Positions 13,530 through 16,103 of a stretch of DNA of 16,103 bases are shown one piece after another. The first letter of the stretch is position 1; each line of letters begins with the position of its first letter. The stretch spans positions 1-16,103 of the forward strand of contig SUUD01000021.1 in NCBI GenBank assembly GCA_015062715.1, in the 5' to 3' direction. A program made the position numbers and the translations under genes. Origin of the DNA: Olsenella sp. GTDB lineage: Bacteria; Actinomycetota; Coriobacteriia; Coriobacteriales; Atopobiaceae. The notes below the pieces were generated by a model. That model was not told the origin of the DNA, did not search any database, and worked only from the letters and a program-made list of their open reading frames with translations.

Positions 13530-13606
13530 TGGCAGCCCGTACCAGATTCGAACTGGTGATCTCCGCCTTGAGAGGGCGGCGTCCTAAACCGCTAGACGAA
13601 CGGGCC
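13530..13606 (-). tRNA. tRNA-Glu (anticodon CTC)
   Basis: On the minus strand the 77-nt sequence folds as a tRNA. The acceptor GGCCCGT pairs with ACGGGCT, the D arm contains TAGCGGTTTAGGAC, the anticodon stem CCGCC/GGCGG encloses CTCTCAA (anticodon CTC, codon GAG), and the T arm carries GTTCGAATC. The discriminator is G and the CCA is encoded. It is the second gene of a two-tRNA operon and the substrate of the gltX product. Confidence 0.97.
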
Positions 13607-13626
13607 ATATTCAGTTTGGCAGGACG

Positions 13627-13700
13627 TGGCTGGGATGGAGGGAATCGAACCCCCACTGACGGAACCAGAATCCGTTGTCCTACCGTTAGACGACATCCCA
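13627..13700 (-). tRNA. tRNA-Gln (anticodon CTG)
   Basis: On the minus strand the 74-nt sequence has acceptor TGGGATG pairing with CATCCCA, D arm GTCTAACGGTAGGAC, anticodon stem ACGGA/TCCGT around TTCTGGT (anticodon CTG, codon CAG), and T arm GGGGGTTCGATTCCCTC. The CCA end is encoded. The 5' U1-A72 pair is typical of tRNA-Gln. It is the first gene of the operon, 20 bp ahead of tRNA-Glu. Confidence 0.97.
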
Positions 13701-13733
13701 ATGACTGCCGTACGCGTCTCTGCGCGAGAAAGT

Positions 13734-13762
13734 ACTTTACCTGAACGGCCCCGCGGATGCAA
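13734..13762 (-). promoter_or_regulatory. Promoter of the tRNA-Gln/tRNA-Glu operon
   Basis: On the minus strand TTGCAT (13762-13757) is followed after exactly 17 nt by TAAAGT (13739-13734), about 33 nt before the 5' end of tRNA-Gln. This is the best-spaced sigma-70 type promoter in the window. Confidence 0.6.
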
Positions 13763-13851
13763 CCAGAATCTGAAGAAGGCTTTGGGTCACCAATCGTCCA
13801 CAACTCGAATCTGGGGTTGCCGTGCAGCAGGGGGCCGCCTCCCCTCCCCCG

Positions 13852-13860
13852 TGTTATGCT
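13852..13860 (+). promoter_or_regulatory. Putative extended -10 promoter of the first pepC
   Basis: TGTTATGCT fits an extended -10 element (TGn followed by TATGCT), 38 nt before the start codon. No -35 is seen upstream, which is acceptable for an extended -10 promoter. Confidence 0.45.
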
Positions 13861-13898
13861 CGTACGGCTGAAACAGTCCCCATCACAGGAGGTCTTTC

Positions 13899-15260
13899 AT
13901 GGACGAGCTCAGGAGCATCACCTTCGACGACATCGCCGAGACGGCCGCCGCCTTCCGCGCCGACCGCGCCAACGTCGTGGCCAAGAACGCGGTGACCGCC
14001 CAGGGCGTGCGCAGCGTCGCGCGCGTGCCCGAGGCCATGGCCGCCAACGCGATCGGCGCCTTCGACCTCGAGGTCACCCAGGGCGACCGCTGCGACCAGC
14101 AGCGCTCGGGCCGCTGCTGGATGTTCGCCAGCCTCAACACCTTCCGCTACCGCATCATCAAGAAGTACGACCTCAAGACCTTCGAGCTCTCGCAGGCCTA
14201 CCCGCTGTACTTCGACAAGCTCGAGAAGTCCAACTGGTTCCTCGAGAACATCCTCGACACCCTTGACGAGCCGCTCGACGGCCGCCTGGTGGCCTACCTG
14301 CTGTCCGACCCCATCGGCGACGGCGGCCAGTGGGACATGTTCAAGAGCCTCACCAAGAAGTACGGCGTGGTGCCCAAGGAGGCCATGCCCGAGACCGCCT
14401 GCTCCAAGAACACCCGCGACATGGACAAGTTCCTCACGCGCTACCTGCGCGGCGCCGCGAAGCGCCTGCGCGAGAGCCACGCCGCCGGCGTGGGCACCGA
14501 CGATCTGCTCGCCATGAAGAAGGAGATGATGGGCGAGGTCCAGAGCCTGCTCACCACCTGCCTGGGCGAGCCCCCCGCAAGCTTTGACGTGCGCCTGCGC
14601 AACAAGGACAACGAGCTGGTCCTCTCGGCCACGTTCACCCCGCAGGAGTTCTTCGCCGAGGCCGTGGGCATGGAGCTCGACGACTACGTCTCGCTGATCA
14701 GCGCCCCCACCGCCGACAAGCCCTTCGGCCACACCTACACCGTCAGCCGCCTGGGCAACGTCTACGAGGACGGCCAGGTGCGCTACCTCAACCTCGAGCC
14801 CGCCGAGCTCAAGCGCGCCGCCATCGCCCAGCTCGCCGACGACCTGCCCGTGTGGTTTGGCTGCGACGTCGACCAGAGCTTCCTGCGCGAGGAGGGCATC
14901 ATGGACCTCGCCACGCTCGACCTGGACGGCCTCTTTGGCTTCCCCGTCATGGGCTGCATGGACAAGGCCGAGCGCCTGGACTACGGCGAGAGCATGATGA
15001 CCCACGCCATGGTCCTCGAGGGCGTCAACTTCGACGACGACGGCAAGCCCTGCATGTGGAAGGTCGAGAACAGCTGGGGCAAGGACCACGGCCGCAACGG
15101 CTTTGACACCCTGTCCGACCCCTGGTTTGACGAGTACGTCTACCAGGTCGTCGTCGACAAGAAGTACCTCACCGACGACGAGCGCCGCACCTACGAGACC
15201 GAACAGGCCAAGGTGCTCGCGCCGTGGGATCCCATGGGTTCTCTGGCGACTGTTCGATAG
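13899..15260 (+). CDS. pepC: C1-family aminopeptidase C (bleomycin hydrolase type)
   Basis: A cytoplasmic cysteine aminopeptidase of 453 residues, the usual PepC length; family members are oligomeric and trim peptides from the N-terminus. The papain-type catalytic set is visible: oxyanion Gln67 and nucleophile Cys73 in QQRSGRCWMFASLN, His369 in MTHAMVLEG, and Asn391 in VENSWGKDHGRNG. Other family landmarks are DKLEKSNWFLENI, PIGDGGQWDM and ETACSKN. There is no signal peptide. The ATG at 13899 has AGGAGG 7 nt upstream. Transcription probably starts at the extended -10 at 13852-13860, divergent from the tRNA operon. It is followed in the same direction by a second, paralogous pepC after a 170-bp gap holding a long stem-loop. 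Confidence 0.95.
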   Translation: MDELRSITFDDIAETAAAFRADRANVVAKNAVTAQGVRSVARVPEAMAANAIGAFDLEVTQGDRCDQQRSGRCWMFASLNTFRYRIIKKYDLKTFELSQAYPLYFDKLEKSNWFLENILDTLDEPLDGRLVAYLLSDPIGDGGQWDMFKSLTKKYGVVPKEAMPETACSKNTRDMDKFLTRYLRGAAKRLRESHAAGVGTDDLLAMKKEMMGEVQSLLTTCLGEPPASFDVRLRNKDNELVLSATFTPQEFFAEAVGMELDDYVSLISAPTADKPFGHTYTVSRLGNVYEDGQVRYLNLEPAELKRAAIAQLADDLPVWFGCDVDQSFLREEGIMDLATLDLDGLFGFPVMGCMDKAERLDYGESMMTHAMVLEGVNFDDDGKPCMWKVENSWGKDHGRNGFDTLSDPWFDEYVYQVVVDKKYLTDDERRTYETEQAKVLAPWDPMGSLATVR

Positions 15261-15268
15261 ATGCCTTG

Positions 15269-15353
15269 GGGCCTGCCGACCCTCCCTTCGGCTCCTATCC
15301 TCGCCGCAAAGGGCGCGGCTGCGGAAGTCACCGAAGGGAGCGTTGGCAGGCCC
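15269..15353 (+). repeat. Long stem-loop between the two pepC genes
   Basis: GGGCCTGCC...CTCCCTTCGG (15269-15291) pairs with CCGAAGGGAG...GGCAGGCCC (15331-15353) over 23 positions, with one mismatch and one G-U pair, around a 39-nt loop that holds a smaller GCCGC/GCGGC hairpin. It begins 8 bp after the first pepC stop. No T tract follows, so it is not a classical intrinsic terminator on the plus strand. It could end or stabilise the first mRNA, or be a mobile palindromic repeat. Confidence 0.75.
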
Positions 15354-15430
15354 ATCCATTGAACGTCGCTCACTTGGCAAGCTATTTCTCCGGGCGCCCA
15401 TCGGGCGCTCGCGCTCTTACAGGAGGAACA

Positions 15431-16103
15431 ATGGACCGAAGCATCTCGCCCGAGACCGTGTCGCAGCTCGCACGGGACTTCTCGGCAAGCCGTGCCAACC
15501 GCATCGCCCGCAACGCCGTGACCTCGTCCGACGTCCTCAAGGCCGCCCGCAACCCCACCACCATGCGCACCTACGTGGACACCTTTGGCGTCTCGAGGGC
15601 GCGCGCCGGCGCCGTCACCAACCAGCGCCAGTCGGGCCGCTGCTGGATGTTTGCCACCTTCAACGTGGTGCGCGCCAAGACCATGGAGCTGCTCGACGTC
15701 GACACGTTCGAGTTCTCGCAGGTCTTTGGCATGTTCTACGACAAGCTCGAGAAGGCCAACTCGTTCTTGGGCCACGTCATCGACACCGCGACCCTGCCCG
15801 CCGACGACCGCGTCGTCGCCGGCCTCATGGAGCGTCCCATTGGCGATGGCGGGCAGTTCCGCTATGCCTCCAACCTCATCGAGAAGTGGGGCCTGGTCCC
15901 CAAGTACGCCATGCCCGAGACGGCCTGCTCGCGCAACTCGTCGCAGATGAACCGTCAGCTCGAGCGCCTGCTGCGCCGCGACGCCGCCCGCATCCGCGCC
16001 GCCGCGGCGGCCGGTGCAGGACCCGACGAGCTCGAGGCCCTGCGCGAGGAGATGCTCGCCGGCATCCACCGCATGCTCTCCATCTGCCTGGGCGAGCCGC
16101 CCG
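15431..16103 (+). CDS. Second C1-family aminopeptidase C paralogue, N-terminal part (runs off window)
   Basis: The first 224 codons of a second PepC/bleomycin-hydrolase-type cysteine peptidase; the His and Asn of the active site lie beyond the right edge. Gln65 and the nucleophile Cys71 are present in NQRQSGRCWMFATFN, followed by DKLEKANSFLGHVIDT, PIGDGGQF and ETACSRN, all colinear with the upstream gene. The two differ at many positions, so this is an old duplication or two separate subfamilies rather than a recent copy. The ATG at 15431 has AGGAGGA about 5 nt upstream. Its leader has a small GCGCCC/GGGCGC hairpin (15394-15408). A weak promoter-like pair, TTGAAC (15359) and CTATTT, is spaced by 17 nt, so it may be transcribed on its own. 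Confidence 0.93.
   Translation, partial: MDRSISPETVSQLARDFSASRANRIARNAVTSSDVLKAARNPTTMRTYVDTFGVSRARAGAVTNQRQSGRCWMFATFNVVRAKTMELLDVDTFEFSQVFGMFYDKLEKANSFLGHVIDTATLPADDRVVAGLMERPIGDGGQFRYASNLIEKWGLVPKYAMPETACSRNSSQMNRQLERLLRRDAARIRAAAAAGAGPDELEALREEMLAGIHRMLSICLGEPP

Noticed and set aside
13530..13700. tRNA genes as an integration site for a genomic island
   Set aside because: Both tRNAs are complete, no duplicated tRNA 3' end is seen in the window, and no integrase is present.
15269..15353. Standard intrinsic terminator of the first pepC
   Set aside because: The stem is strong but is followed by ATCCATTGAACG rather than a T run on the plus strand, so I list it as a stem-loop of unknown role.

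Overview
The window is a dense, GC-rich bacterial chromosome segment with short intergenic gaps, GTG and TTG starts beside ATG, and strong Shine-Dalgarno sequences. The gene set (SAM-I riboswitch before metK, a YhgE/Pip plus ABC-like pair, a fused L-serine dehydratase with an ACT domain, tandem PepC-type peptidases, CCA-encoding tRNA genes) fits a high-GC Actinomycetota, most likely a gut or oral Coriobacteriia related to Olsenella, Parolsenella or Collinsella. That placement is inference; no 16S or other marker is present.

Left block (1-4848, minus strand). Transcription runs leftward through a degenerate ABC ATPase, a large YhgE/Pip membrane protein, a hairpin terminator, a TetR-family regulator, and then metK, which has its own promoter, SAM-I riboswitch and terminator. 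metK runs off the left edge. The ABC-like gene and yhgE are translationally adjacent and look like one transport or envelope unit; the TetR gene beside them is the obvious candidate regulator.

Central block (5035-10289, plus strand). gltX, a small cupin gene, a single-chain L-serine dehydratase, a cluster of 33-bp repeats, and the CCA-adding enzyme gene cca. gltX and the cupin gene are 29 bp apart and probably co-transcribed.

Right-centre block (10305-13762, minus strand). A flippase-like (LPG_synthase_TM type) membrane protein converges on cca with a 15-bp gap. To its right lies a 492-bp non-coding stretch of lower GC that carries a 205-bp element bounded by 31-bp inverted repeats. Then come an uncharacterised 319-aa protein, a MmcQ/YjbR-like protein, and a tRNA-Gln(CTG) - tRNA-Glu(CTC) operon with its own promoter and terminator. 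gltX, cca and the two tRNA genes give the window a translation theme.

Right block (13852-16103, plus strand). Two tandem paralogous C1-family aminopeptidases (PepC/bleomycin hydrolase type) are separated by a long, almost perfect 23-bp stem-loop. The second gene runs off the right edge.

I found no defence system, CRISPR array, prophage or intact transposase. The most unusual items are: the ABC-like subunit lacking most catalytic residues beside a YhgE protein with a long 14-residue repeat array; the SAM-I riboswitch with an extra hairpin in J1/2; the 205-bp inverted-repeat element; the 33-bp repeat cluster with an inverted copy; and the stem-loop between the two peptidase genes.
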